Source: Gammaproteobacteria bacterium
GTDB taxonomy: Bacteria; Pseudomonadota; Gammaproteobacteria; Pseudomonadales; Azotimanducaceae
NCBI GenBank assembly: GCA_002684495.1
Contig: NYVG01000029.1
Coordinates: forward strand, 88,496 to 152,495
Direction of reading: 5' to 3'
DNA: 64,000 nucleotides
Shown here: positions 37,291 through 45,911 of the stretch, piece after piece
How positions within the stretch are numbered: position 1 is the stretch's first letter
Layout: every line of letters starts with the position of its first letter
Notes under the pieces: generated by a model
The model's input: only the letters and a program-made list of their open reading frames with translations
The model's database searches: none
What the model was told of the DNA's origin: nothing
Program-made: the position numbers and the translations under genes

Positions 37291-37349
37291 TGGATTGTGT
37301 AAAGCATAGGTACGTGCCATAACAGCAACGTAAAAAAATAGGAGGGAAC

Positions 37350-37571
37350 ATGGCAAGAGTTGAAGTAGAGAGCGAGATCACTGGCAATGTTTGGAAAGTT
37401 CAGGTCAGTGCGGGCACAGAGGTGGCAGAAGGCGATGTGCTGATAATTCTTGAGTCGATGAAAATGGAAATTCCAGTGGAGTCGCCAGTAGCCGGCAGCG
37501 TGCAGGAGGTGCTGGTACGACCAGAAGATCAAGTCGAAGAGGATCAGCTGTTGTTGGTCATCGACGCATAA
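37350..37571 (+). CDS. Stand-alone biotin carboxyl carrier protein (73 aa)
   Basis: A 73-residue biotinyl domain with the biotinylation site ESMKMEIP (Lys38), preceded by GDVLIIL and followed by PVAGSVQEVLV. It is a bare domain without the N-terminal linker of AccB, so it works as a free carrier between the carboxylase and carboxyltransferase encoded in the same operon. An AGGAGGG site precedes the ATG. Confidence 0.93.
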   Translation: MARVEVESEITGNVWKVQVSAGTEVAEGDVLIILESMKMEIPVESPVAGSVQEVLVRPEDQVEEDQLLLVIDA

Positions 37572-37623
37572 CGAGGCTGTGTTGCAAAGCCAAAGCAGTA
37601 GGTGCAAGCAGGAGTAAGCAGAG

Positions 37624-38451
37624 ATGCAAGAAGAATTGGTTACAGTTGAGATCGAAGATGGTGTAGCGGATGTGCGGCTTAACCGGCCCGAAAAGTACAA
37701 TGCGTTAAGCCAGCCTATGTTCAAAGCAATCATTGAGACGGGTGAGCGATTGCGCGACGAAAAGTCTTTGCGTGCGGTGGTTCTGTCAGGCAACGGGCGT
37801 GGCTTTTGTGCCGGTCTGGACATGGGCAGTTTTGCTAAAATGGGCGACAGCGATAATTCGGCCGAGGGCAGTAAGGCGGATACGCCTCGCTCGCTACTCG
37901 ATACCGATGGCCGAGTCGAAAATTTTGCCCAACGGCCTGCGCTGGTGTGGAAGTACTTACCGGTACCGGTGATCGCAGCATTGCATGGAGTCGCCTACGG
38001 TGCTGGTGCCCAAGTGGCTCTAGGTGCCGACATTCGTATTGCTGCGCCCGATCTAAAGCTGTCCATTATGGAGATAAAATGGGGCCTAGTGCCGGACATG
38101 AGCATTACTCAAACCATACGCGATATCTTGCCTATGGATGTTGCGAAGCAACTTACCTTTACCGGACAAATTCTCAGCGGTCAGGAGGCTCGGCAGTTAG
38201 GGCTTGTCACTCAGATTGCAGAAGATCCCCATGCCGAGGCCATGAGCATGGCCCGAGAGATTGCCAGTAAGTCGCCTGGAGCGATTCGGGCGGCCAAGCA
38301 GCTATTTGAAACAGCATGGCATGCTGATGCGAAAACTGGACTTGAGTTAGAAGCTAAGTTGCAGGTCGGTTTGATTGGGTCAGCCAACCAACGCGAAGCC
38401 ATCGCTGCGAACTTTGCGAAACGCGCGCCGGAATTTCGCGACCCCGAGTAG
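37624..38451 (+). CDS. Enoyl-CoA hydratase/isomerase (crotonase family)
   Basis: A 275-residue crotonase. DVRLNRPEKYNALS, the oxyanion-hole segments GRGFCAGLDM and LHGVAYGAGAQVALGADIRI, and the active-site Glu region IMEIKWGLVPDMS are present. The family hydrates or isomerises enoyl-CoA thioesters. Its place between the carrier and carboxyltransferase genes suggests a substrate or product of the carboxylase, for example an enoyl-CoA derived from a branched or short acyl chain. Confidence 0.92.
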   Translation: MQEELVTVEIEDGVADVRLNRPEKYNALSQPMFKAIIETGERLRDEKSLRAVVLSGNGRGFCAGLDMGSFAKMGDSDNSAEGSKADTPRSLLDTDGRVENFAQRPALVWKYLPVPVIAALHGVAYGAGAQVALGADIRIAAPDLKLSIMEIKWGLVPDMSITQTIRDILPMDVAKQLTFTGQILSGQEARQLGLVTQIAEDPHAEAMSMAREIASKSPGAIRAAKQLFETAWHADAKTGLELEAKLQVGLIGSANQREAIAANFAKRAPEFRDPE

Positions 38452-38455
38452 AGCT

Positions 38456-40009
38456 ATGAGTTGGGAACAAGAAGTTAAAGAGATTGAGCGGCGCCGGTAT
38501 CTGGCCCAGCAGCAGGGTGGCAAGGAAGGGATAGCCAAACAGCATGCGCGTGGGCGAATGACCATTCGTGAGCGCATAGGCGTATTGCTGGACAAAGGCA
38601 GTTTTCAGGAGCACGGACGTGCTACGGCCAGTCCGGTGTATGACGATAACGGCGAGTTGATTGAATACGTGCCGGCCAATTATGTGGTGGGCTTCGGTCA
38701 AGTCGACAAACGTCGCATTGTTGCAGCTGGCGAAGACTTTACCCTCAAAGGCGGTTCACCGAATGCCGCCGGATTGCGTAAGAGCGTCTATGCAGAACAT
38801 CTGGCGGTGCAGTACAAAACCCCATTGGTGCGGATGCTCGAAGGTGGCGGTGGCAGCGTCAAGGGTGGCGCCAAGAAGGGCGGCACAGTCGGGGAACCAG
38901 TATTTACTGAGCCACGCTTTAAAATCATTGCTGACGCGATGGGTACTGTGCCAGTGGCCTCGGCTGCCCTAGGTGCTGTTGCGGGATTCCCGGCGGGACG
39001 TTTGGTCGCGTCGCACTTTTCGGTGATGACTGAACATACGGCACAGGTGTTAATCGGTGGGCCCGCGCTGGTTACACGAGCGCTTGGCGTAAAAATGACA
39101 AAGGAAGAGTTGGGCGGGGCGGCTGTGCATCTACGTAGCGGCATTGTCGATAACTTGGCCGCTGATGAGCATGATGCATTGGCTCAGATTCGCCGATTCT
39201 TGTCGTACCTGCCGAGTAATGTTTGGCAACGCACCCCGCGTTATCCCAACGAAGATCCGGTGCAGCGTATGGAGCAAGCGCTGTTGGAGGCGGTTCCGCG
39301 CGACAGTAATAGCGGATTCGATATGCGCGCAATCATCCACATGATTGTAGATAAAGAGAGTTTTTTTGAGATCGGCGAGTTTTATGGCCCTAGCCAAATC
39401 TGTGGTTTCGCTACTTTGGCCGGTCAACCGGTGGGTATCTTGGCCAACGACTGTATGCACTATGCCGGGGCGATGACCGCAGAAGCGGCGCAAAAGTACC
39501 GCCGCTTTGTTGAAATGTGTGACACCTTTCATTTGCCGGTGGTCAATTTTGTGGATCAGCCCGGATTTATGATTGGGCCGGAATCCGAACGGGCAGGAAC
39601 CATCCGTTATGGCATGGCCGCGGTTGCGGCGGCGGCGCAAGCGACTGTGCCTTGGGCGGTAATTCAAGTGCATAAAGGGTTTGGTGTTGCTACCGCAGCG
39701 CACTACGCCCCTGGGGCGTACGTATTGGCTTGGCCTTCGGTAGAATCTGGCGCGCTGCCGATAGAGGGCGGTGTTGCCGTGGCCTTTCATCGCGAGATCG
39801 GGGCGGCAGCTGATCCTGATGCAAAGCGTGCTGAGTTGGAGGACAGGTTGCGCGAAGCGCGTTCACCGTTCCCACGGGCTGAGTCTTTTGCTGTTCATGA
39901 ACTAATTGATCCGCGGGAAACGAGGCCCGTTTTGTGTGATTGGATCGAGTGGATTCAACCCTCGTTGGATACACTGACAGGGCCAACTCAATTTCCTATA
40001 CGACCTTAA
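38456..40009 (+). CDS. Acyl-CoA carboxylase, carboxyltransferase subunit
   Basis: A 517-residue carboxyltransferase of the propionyl-/methylcrotonyl-CoA carboxylase beta type. It transfers carboxyl from biotin to an acyl-CoA. The N-terminal KQHARGRMTIRERIGVLLD, the first-half oxyanion region GGGGSVKGG, and the C-terminal GFMIGPESERAGTIRYG are typical. ATG 38456 starts 4 bp after the crotonase stop; the long in-frame extension from 38375 lies inside crotonase and is rejected. The acyl substrate cannot be read from sequence alone. Confidence 0.92.
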   Translation: MSWEQEVKEIERRRYLAQQQGGKEGIAKQHARGRMTIRERIGVLLDKGSFQEHGRATASPVYDDNGELIEYVPANYVVGFGQVDKRRIVAAGEDFTLKGGSPNAAGLRKSVYAEHLAVQYKTPLVRMLEGGGGSVKGGAKKGGTVGEPVFTEPRFKIIADAMGTVPVASAALGAVAGFPAGRLVASHFSVMTEHTAQVLIGGPALVTRALGVKMTKEELGGAAVHLRSGIVDNLAADEHDALAQIRRFLSYLPSNVWQRTPRYPNEDPVQRMEQALLEAVPRDSNSGFDMRAIIHMIVDKESFFEIGEFYGPSQICGFATLAGQPVGILANDCMHYAGAMTAEAAQKYRRFVEMCDTFHLPVVNFVDQPGFMIGPESERAGTIRYGMAAVAAAAQATVPWAVIQVHKGFGVATAAHYAPGAYVLAWPSVESGALPIEGGVAVAFHREIGAAADPDAKRAELEDRLREARSPFPRAESFAVHELIDPRETRPVLCDWIEWIQPSLDTLTGPTQFPIRP

Positions 40010-40027
40010 TCATTATTGGAGAACCAC

Positions 40028-40900
40028 ATGACCGTTTCATTTGCAGATCAAGTTGCCATCGTAACCGGTGCCGGAGGCGGCCTAGGTCGGTGCCATGCGC
40101 TGGAGCTGGCGCGTCGAGGCGCTAAGGTTGTAGTAAATGACCTAGGCGGTGCTATGGATGGTAGTGGGGATTCATCCGCTGCGGCAGAGGCTGTGGTTGC
40201 CGAAATTAAAGCCATGGGCGGTGAAGCCTTGGCAAATGGGGGTTCGGTGTCGGATCGTGCCGGTGCCCAAAGTATGGTCGACGATGCCATGAATGCCTGG
40301 GGCCGAGTTGATGTGCTCATCAATAACGCCGGTATTTTACGTGACAAGTCGTTCTCGAAAATGACTCTCGACGACTTTGATATGGTGGTGAACGTGCATT
40401 TACTTGGCGCTGCCTACTGCTCTCATGCTGTATGGCCAATCATGCGTGAGCAGAACTATGGCCGTATATTGATGACTACTTCGCCCACTGGCTTATACGG
40501 TAATTTTGGTCAAACCAATTACGGTGCTGCTAAGTTGGGGCAAGTTGGTCTTATGAACAGCCTTAAGATTGAAGGTGCAAAAAACAATATCCATACCAAT
40601 ACCATTGCGCCTGTGGCGGCGACGCGGATGACAGAGAATTTGATGCCCGATGAAGTACTGCAAAAGCTTGGGCCAGAGCTGGTCACCCCCGCAGCATTGT
40701 TTCTGGTAAGCACCGATGCGCCGAATGGGGTTATTTTGCAAGCACAGGGCGGCACATTCTCTCTTGCGGGTATTTTTGAAAATGACGGTGTGAATATTGG
40801 TGTTGATGCGACTGTTGAAGACATTGCTGCCAATTATGCAACTATCGTTGATATGAGTGCGCTGAAGCCCAGAGGCATGTTGCAACTTAACTCAATGTAG
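40028..40900 (+). CDS. SDR of the multifunctional-enzyme-type hydroxyacyl-CoA dehydrogenase group
   Basis: A 290-residue short-chain dehydrogenase. The cofactor motif TGAGGGLGRCHALELARRGA followed by VVNDLGG is the pattern of peroxisomal multifunctional enzyme type 2 hydroxyacyl-CoA dehydrogenases, as are NNAGILRDKSF and the active site TSPTGLYGNFGQTNYGAAK. It probably oxidises a 3-hydroxyacyl-CoA made by the crotonase upstream. ATG 40028 has TGGAGAA eight bases before it. It is the last clear gene of the carboxylase operon. Confidence 0.88.
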   Translation: MTVSFADQVAIVTGAGGGLGRCHALELARRGAKVVVNDLGGAMDGSGDSSAAAEAVVAEIKAMGGEALANGGSVSDRAGAQSMVDDAMNAWGRVDVLINNAGILRDKSFSKMTLDDFDMVVNVHLLGAAYCSHAVWPIMREQNYGRILMTTSPTGLYGNFGQTNYGAAKLGQVGLMNSLKIEGAKNNIHTNTIAPVAATRMTENLMPDEVLQKLGPELVTPAALFLVSTDAPNGVILQAQGGTFSLAGIFENDGVNIGVDATVEDIAANYATIVDMSALKPRGMLQLNSM

Positions 40901-40922
40901 GCGTACCTAGTGCGAAGCTGAT

Positions 40923-41111
40923 ATGGCCGGGATTGTGATGACATTGGTTGGGAGTTTTCTACTCGCCGCTGTACTTTGGTTGATTATTGGCAGTCGTTTT
41001 CGGTTCGCGTCCGGGCGTTCCGGAAACGATTTGCTTAACATAGCGGCCTATTTTGGCGGTTGCCTACCTATCGCATTTGTAATTATTTTCTTTGGTATCG
41101 GTGGTAGTTAA
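40923..41111 (+). CDS. Small two-helix membrane protein (62 aa)
   Basis: A 62-residue hydrophobic protein with two predicted membrane helices (about residues 4-22 and 40-58) joined by a basic loop (GSRFRFASGRSGND). No family is recognised. It begins 23 bp after the SDR stop and ends just before the methyltransferase gene, so it is probably co-transcribed with its neighbours. Confidence 0.6.
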   Translation: MAGIVMTLVGSFLLAAVLWLIIGSRFRFASGRSGNDLLNIAAYFGGCLPIAFVIIFFGIGGS

Positions 41112-41115
41112 CAGC

Positions 41116-41736
41116 ATGATGCAATTGCCCCTTGATCCCGAACAAGTGAAAGGATTCCTGCACCCTGACGAAGGCGCGTGTCTATATCAGTTGGCACGCA
41201 CCTCTTCGGTGTTGGGGCCATCATTGGAAGTCGGTAGTTATTGCGGCAAGTCGACGTTGTACTTAGGTACGGGTGTACGCGATGGCGGTGGCTTGTTGTA
41301 TGCGTTGGATCATCATCGTGGTTCAGAAGAACATCAGCTGGGTGAGGAATATCATGACGCTGAGTTGTATGACATGCAGCTTCAGCAAGTGGATTCATTG
41401 CCGACGTTTCGCCGCACTCTCGCGTTAGCACAGCTTGAGTCGACGGTATTACCTATTGTGGCTAAAAGCGCTCAGGCTGGGCGCTATTGGCAAACCCCGC
41501 TCGCGCTGGTATTCATCGACGGCGGTCACAGCTTCGAGGCTGCGCTTACGGATTACCGTACTTGGGTGCCACATATCTTACCGGGCGGCTATCTGGCTAT
41601 TCATGACATTTTTCCTGATCCGGCCGATGGCGGTCAGGCACCTTATGAAATTTATAAGTTGGCTATGGCTTCGGGATTATTTGAGGCCGTTGAAATGCGT
41701 CGAACTTTAGGGGTGCTAAGGCGTATTGCACACTGA
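41116..41736 (+). CDS. Class I SAM-dependent methyltransferase
   Basis: A 206-residue protein of the Methyltransf_24 type. The SAM-binding motif LEVGSYCGKSTLYLG, the acidic loop YALDHHRGSEEHQ and the strand LALVFIDGGHSFEAALTDY followed by LPGGYLAIHDIF match this group, often found with sugar or natural product genes. ATG 41116 (or 41119) is used; GTG 41092 would overlap the previous gene. The end overlaps the converging alpha/alpha-barrel gene by 21 bp. Confidence 0.82.
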   Translation: MMQLPLDPEQVKGFLHPDEGACLYQLARTSSVLGPSLEVGSYCGKSTLYLGTGVRDGGGLLYALDHHRGSEEHQLGEEYHDAELYDMQLQQVDSLPTFRRTLALAQLESTVLPIVAKSAQAGRYWQTPLALVFIDGGHSFEAALTDYRTWVPHILPGGYLAIHDIFPDPADGGQAPYEIYKLAMASGLFEAVEMRRTLGVLRRIAH

Positions 41737-42747
41737 GGTAAATAACTTTGAACCTGGAGTGAAATGGTGCAACGCGTCTGCTGCTAAAAGCACAGCCGCT
41801 GCGGTCCAGGTCGGGCGCTCATCGGGCCAGTAAATTCCCTCACTAAACACATAGCCGGTCCACCAGCTGCCATCGGCTAACTGGTGTTGCGCGATGTCAT
41901 CAAAGACCTGACGGGCGTGATTAGGTAAGTCTGCCGCAACACATGCCATGACCAGCTCGCAGCTCTCAGCGACCGTGACCCAAGGCTGATCAGCGACACA
42001 GCGGCAGCCAAAACCGCGTTTTACAAAAGTATCCCAGCGTTTTAGTAATCTCTGCTGTGCCGCGTCTTTTGTTACAACGCCACCAATTACTGGGTAAAAC
42101 CAATCCATTGAGTAGCGGGCTTTACTTGCCCAAGTGCGATCGAATAATTCTGGGTGGTTGCGGATCGCATTGCCCAAACGCTGGCGTGCGGTGCGCCATG
42201 TGCTGCGGGCTTCGTTCAACTCGGCAGCTATGTTCAGGGCGCATTCCAAAGATTTATAAATCGAGCTGCAGCCGGTGATCAGGGCGTCTTTATTCGCGCC
42301 CTTATGTTTGTCTACGGCCCAGTATATTTCGCCGCTATCAGCTTGTTGGGCAAGCACGAACTCAATGGCTCGATCGACCATGGGCCAGAATTTTCTGAGC
42401 ACATCGCGCTGCCCGGTAATTAGAAAATAATGCCAGAGGCCGGTGGCGACATAGGCAACGAAATTAGTTTCCGCGCGACTGTCGTCGGCTACGCCCTGGT
42501 CATTGTAGGCTGCATACCATGCACCATCCGAACGCTGTCGTTCGGCAAGCCACTGTAGGCCTGCTACGGCTCCGCTCCAGTGACCATGCACAGTTAAGCC
42601 CATCAGAGCTTCGATATGGTCCCAGGGGTCGGTGATGCCGCCATCAAACCAAGGAATGGCGCCATTGGGCCGTTGCAGCTTAGCGATATAGTCGGCAGTG
42701 GCGTGCAGTTGTGGAAACCCACTGAGCGCTGAATGTTCTGCGGCCAT
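41716..42747 (-). CDS. Alpha/alpha-barrel (prenyltransferase/glycosidase-like) protein
   Basis: A 343-residue protein made of repeated helical hairpins typical of the six-hairpin alpha/alpha barrel: YIAKLQRPNGAIPWFDGG, ALMGLTVHGHWSGAVAGLQWLAERQRSDGAW and QHQLADGSWWTGYV. The repeated Q-x-x-D/N-G-x-W pattern resembles terpene cyclase/prenyltransferase-like and glycoside hydrolase-like families. I cannot tell a catalytic class. It lies 5 bp downstream of a methyltransferase and a GT4 glycosyltransferase in the same direction, so a glycan or glycolipid role is inferred. Confidence 0.7.
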   Translation of the reverse strand: MAAEHSALSGFPQLHATADYIAKLQRPNGAIPWFDGGITDPWDHIEALMGLTVHGHWSGAVAGLQWLAERQRSDGAWYAAYNDQGVADDSRAETNFVAYVATGLWHYFLITGQRDVLRKFWPMVDRAIEFVLAQQADSGEIYWAVDKHKGANKDALITGCSSIYKSLECALNIAAELNEARSTWRTARQRLGNAIRNHPELFDRTWASKARYSMDWFYPVIGGVVTKDAAQQRLLKRWDTFVKRGFGCRCVADQPWVTVAESCELVMACVAADLPNHARQVFDDIAQHQLADGSWWTGYVFSEGIYWPDERPTWTAAAVLLAADALHHFTPGSKLFTSVCNTP

Positions 42748-42752
42748 AACGA

Positions 42753-43466
42753 TTATTCGGCCTCATTACGAAAATACATGACCACACTTTTGCCCATTAC
42801 AGGGTTGAGTAAGCGGTCCAGGGTGCGTGTGATCCACGGTTTCTGCATTAGATCCCAAACCAACAGTCGGTGATATTGACTAACGATGGGTGTGCGCTCC
42901 CCCCGTTGCCAAAAGGCGCAGCGCAGCCACCAGTAGGGAACGTGTAAACTGTGGGCCCAGTGCCGTGACAAAAAGCGCATCTGTAAGTTCGTAATTGCAC
43001 CCCTAAGTTCAGACGTTCTAAATATGCGCAAATGGCCGCCAGGCATTTCGTGATAGGCGCTGCTAAGCATCCAGCATACCCACTCGGGAAAGTACCGGGG
43101 CACGCTCACGGCGAACAGTCCGCCAGGTTTGAGTACCCGTTTAATCTCCTTCAGCACGCCGTGGTAGTCGACAATGTGTTCGAGTACCTCGGAGCAGATA
43201 ACTTGATCAAAGCTATTATCTGCAAAAGGAAGGTGGAGCCCGGATGCTCGTACAAAATCGCAGCGGCTTGACTCTTTGAGGTCGAAATCCTCAAGGCGTT
43301 GTCTCGCGGTAATAAGATCATCGTGGCTAAGGTCTAAACCGACAACACGAATATCAGCCTGCAAGCGTGCGCTAATACTATGCCGACCCTCACCGCAGCC
43401 GAGATCTAGGACAGAATCTCCGGGGCGAAAGTTCAGGCGCTCAAAGTCGATGGTTTCTAGGCTCAA
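42753..43466 (-). CDS. Class I SAM-dependent methyltransferase (Methyltransf_11 type)
   Basis: A 237-residue methyltransferase. SAM motif I VLDLGCGEGRHSI, the acidic strand end VVGLDLS, and LPFADNSFDQVICSEVLEHI followed by KRVLKPGGLFAVSVPRYFPE are textbook. The C-terminal half is rich in Trp and Arg and may contact membrane or lipid. The frame begins with TTG 43466, four bases after the glycosyltransferase stop, so translation is probably coupled. Confidence 0.88.
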   Translation of the reverse strand: MSLETIDFERLNFRPGDSVLDLGCGEGRHSISARLQADIRVVGLDLSHDDLITARQRLEDFDLKESSRCDFVRASGLHLPFADNSFDQVICSEVLEHIVDYHGVLKEIKRVLKPGGLFAVSVPRYFPEWVCWMLSSAYHEMPGGHLRIFRTSELRGAITNLQMRFLSRHWAHSLHVPYWWLRCAFWQRGERTPIVSQYHRLLVWDLMQKPWITRTLDRLLNPVMGKSVVMYFRNEAE

Positions 43467-43470
43467 AGTG

Positions 43471-44760
43471 CTATCTCGAGGCTTGGCGAATGTCGTGGTA
43501 ATAATCGGTGAGTTGCACCGCCACCTTATCCCAATTAAAACTTTGCAAAATGCGCTGGCGGCCCTCTTGTGCTAATCGGTCGCGCAGCTCTGGGTTGACC
43601 AAGAGTTTGCGAATTCCCGCAGCGAGAGCTTGAGCATCTTTGCAGGGGACTATGATACCTGCATCGCCCACGACTTCGGGTAAGGCACCCCCGGAAGTTG
43701 ATACCACGGCGACCTCGCATGCCATGGCCTCTGCTGCAGGAAAACCAAATCCTTCATATTCTGAAGGCACCACGGCGATGCTGGCGCGGGCATAGAGATC
43801 AGCGATGGCATCTGCCTCGATGCCGTGATGAAACTCAATACGTGATTTTAGCCCTGTAGCTTCAAGCCGCTGATCAGTTGGTCCGCCTGGATTAGGCGTG
43901 CCAATAAAGATCAGGCGCAGATCCGGAAATTCGGCAGACAGTAGCGCCATCGCCTCAATAAGGTAGCGTGTGCCTTTGAGTGGCTGGTCAGCGCTGGCTG
44001 TGGAAATCAGTTGCATTGGCTGCCGTTGCACATTTGCGCGTGGCGCGAATGTCTTGCTGTCGACGCCATTGTATACAACGGTAAGTCGCTCAGTATCGAC
44101 GCCGAAGTCGCTGCTGATGTCGCGTTTGGAATTTTCGCTAACGGTCACGATATTTTTAAGTCGTTTGGCCACCCGGATCTGCATGCGCAAAAACAGATGC
44201 CAGCGTTTGATCAATAAACGCATACCCCAGTTATCTTCGTGAGCCAGAGCAATGGCGCGGTCGTGGGTGATCGGGTGGTGGATCGTTGCAACTACAGGGA
44301 TGTTTTGCCGCTGTAGGGTCAGCAATGCGGGTGCCAGGCACTGGTTGTCATGAATGATGTCGTAGCACTTGTTGGACTGCCGCAAATACCTCAGCAGTCT
44401 TCTACCGAAGGTATAGGGTTCGGGAAAGCCGCCAGAGTTAAATGACAGCCATTCAAAGAGGTCTGTGACGCTCAGTAGATGTCGCCACTGCAGTGCGCGG
44501 AAGGGTTTGGCTGCGGCAAATAAATTCAGTCCGGGTAGTTTTATCAGATTAATGCCAGCGTCGAGTTCTGGGTACGGCTCGCCGGAGATAACGTCAACGC
44601 TGTGGCCTGCGTCGGCCAGGGCTTTGGCCAAATGTTTAAGGTAAATCCCTTGGCCGCCACTATATGGATTGCTGCGGTAACCGAGCAGGGCAATGTTCAG
44701 AGAGCGACTCATCGTGCAGCTGGTGGCCGGTTGATCTGGCGCTTCGTCGCACGACGGCAT
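43471..44760 (-). CDS. Glycosyltransferase family 4
   Basis: A 429-residue GT-B fold transferase. The N-terminal GYRSNPYSGGQGIYLKHLAKALADAGH, the middle NIVTVSENSKRDI and VVYNGVD, and the C-terminal donor site VPSEYEGFGFPAAEAMACE (EGFGFPxxE, with the catalytic-type Glu) are GT4 signatures. It likely uses a nucleotide sugar for a surface glycan or glycolipid. ATG 44760 is chosen because GGAA lies six bases upstream; ATG 44796 or 44712 are possible. It is the first gene of a three-gene minus-strand operon. Confidence 0.9.
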   Translation of the reverse strand: MPSCDEAPDQPATSCTMSRSLNIALLGYRSNPYSGGQGIYLKHLAKALADAGHSVDVISGEPYPELDAGINLIKLPGLNLFAAAKPFRALQWRHLLSVTDLFEWLSFNSGGFPEPYTFGRRLLRYLRQSNKCYDIIHDNQCLAPALLTLQRQNIPVVATIHHPITHDRAIALAHEDNWGMRLLIKRWHLFLRMQIRVAKRLKNIVTVSENSKRDISSDFGVDTERLTVVYNGVDSKTFAPRANVQRQPMQLISTASADQPLKGTRYLIEAMALLSAEFPDLRLIFIGTPNPGGPTDQRLEATGLKSRIEFHHGIEADAIADLYARASIAVVPSEYEGFGFPAAEAMACEVAVVSTSGGALPEVVGDAGIIVPCKDAQALAAGIRKLLVNPELRDRLAQEGRQRILQSFNWDKVAVQLTDYYHDIRQASR

Positions 44761-44904
44761 TGTGGGTTCCTTTTCGTTTGTTGATGCAAATTTCAAAGGG
44801 CGGTTATCATAAAGGACTTAAGTCGCTAGGCATAGCCTCGGCAGTCTGTGAGCTTAATGTGCAGCCTCGGTGACCCAGAGGCAGAATGACAGCTTGCTCC
44901 AATA

Positions 44905-44923
44905 TGAATAAACTGCATATTCA
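44905..44923 (+). promoter_or_regulatory. Candidate MetR operator upstream of metR
   Basis: An interrupted palindrome TGAATA-N7-TATTCA lies 25 bp before the metR start. It resembles the TGAA...TTCA sites bound by MetR and other LysR regulators, which commonly control their own gene. The spacing is wider than the enteric MetR consensus (TGAA-N5-TTCA), so the assignment is tentative. Confidence 0.5.
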
Positions 44924-44948
44924 AAGCTGCGGAAAATGAAAACTAGTC

Positions 44949-45893
44949 ATGTCCCAAATTGAGCTCAGACACCTGCGCACCCTAGTGGCTCTCCGCGACA
45001 GCGGTAGTCTGGTAGAAGCTGCGGAGCGGGTGCATCTCACTCAATCAGCGCTTTCTCATCAGATGAAGGAGTTAGAAACGCGTATTGGGTGTGCACTGTT
45101 TGTGCGTAAGACGCGTCCTGTTCGTTTTACCAGTGCAGGCACACGCCTATTGGCCCTGGCAGATCAGACGTTGCCGTTGGTGCACAGCACCGAGTTGGAT
45201 TTGCAGCGCCTAGCCGGCGGAGAATCTGGGCGCATTTATATGGCCATTGAATGCCATAGTTGTTTTGAGTGGCTGTTGCCAGCGATTGATGCTTATCGCA
45301 ATGAATGGGCTGATGTTGAGCTGGACATTGCCAGTGGATTTCACTTTGCGCCGCTGCCCGCTCTTGCGCGGGGTGATTTGGATCTGGTGATTACTGCTGA
45401 CCCAGTGGATGAGCCGGGTATCCATTATTTTCCTTTGTTCAGTTATGAGGCCAAGCTCGCTGTGGCCAAAGACCATGAGTTGGTTGCTAAGGAATGGGCC
45501 GAGCCTGAGGACTTAGTGGGAGAAACGATTATTAGCTATCCCGTTGATCGGGATCGTCTCGATCTGTTCACAAGTTTTCTGGATCCGGCTGCCGTCGAGC
45601 CCGGACAGATTCGGCATGCCGAACTCACAACTATGATCGTGCAGTTAGTTGCCAGCGGCCGCGGCGTTGCTTGTTTGCCGAACTGGGCTCTGCACGAATA
45701 CCTGCAAAACGATTATTTGTCGGTGCGCTCGCTTGGTGAGGAGGGCGTATGGCCGACACTTTATGGCGCGGTGCGGGCAGATCAGGCGGATGCGCCGTTC
45801 ATGCTGGGATTTGTTGATGTTGCGAAGGACGTATGCTTCAAGAATCTGAAAGGAATTGTTACTGCTGAATTAGAACCGCTGAAGTTTCGTTGA
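44949..45893 (+). CDS. metR: LysR-type regulator MetR
   Basis: A 314-residue LysR-family activator. The winged helix at residues 1-60 (LRTLVALRDSGSLVEAAERVHLTQSALSHQMKELE, read as two parts) and the effector domain with the MetR-specific AIECHSCFEWLLPA and GDLDLVITADPV follow enteric MetR closely throughout. MetR responds to homocysteine and activates methionine synthesis genes. No met gene target lies next to it. A palindrome upstream may be an autoregulatory site. Confidence 0.93.
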   Translation: MSQIELRHLRTLVALRDSGSLVEAAERVHLTQSALSHQMKELETRIGCALFVRKTRPVRFTSAGTRLLALADQTLPLVHSTELDLQRLAGGESGRIYMAIECHSCFEWLLPAIDAYRNEWADVELDIASGFHFAPLPALARGDLDLVITADPVDEPGIHYFPLFSYEAKLAVAKDHELVAKEWAEPEDLVGETIISYPVDRDRLDLFTSFLDPAAVEPGQIRHAELTTMIVQLVASGRGVACLPNWALHEYLQNDYLSVRSLGEEGVWPTLYGAVRADQADAPFMLGFVDVAKDVCFKNLKGIVTAELEPLKFR

Positions 45894-45911
45894 GGCTCTG
45901 TGGTTGTTAAT

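Noticed and set aside
38375-38455. 27-codon N-terminal extension of the carboxyltransferase
   Set aside because: It lies wholly inside the crotonase gene and does not fit the family; ATG 38456 gives the normal N-terminus.
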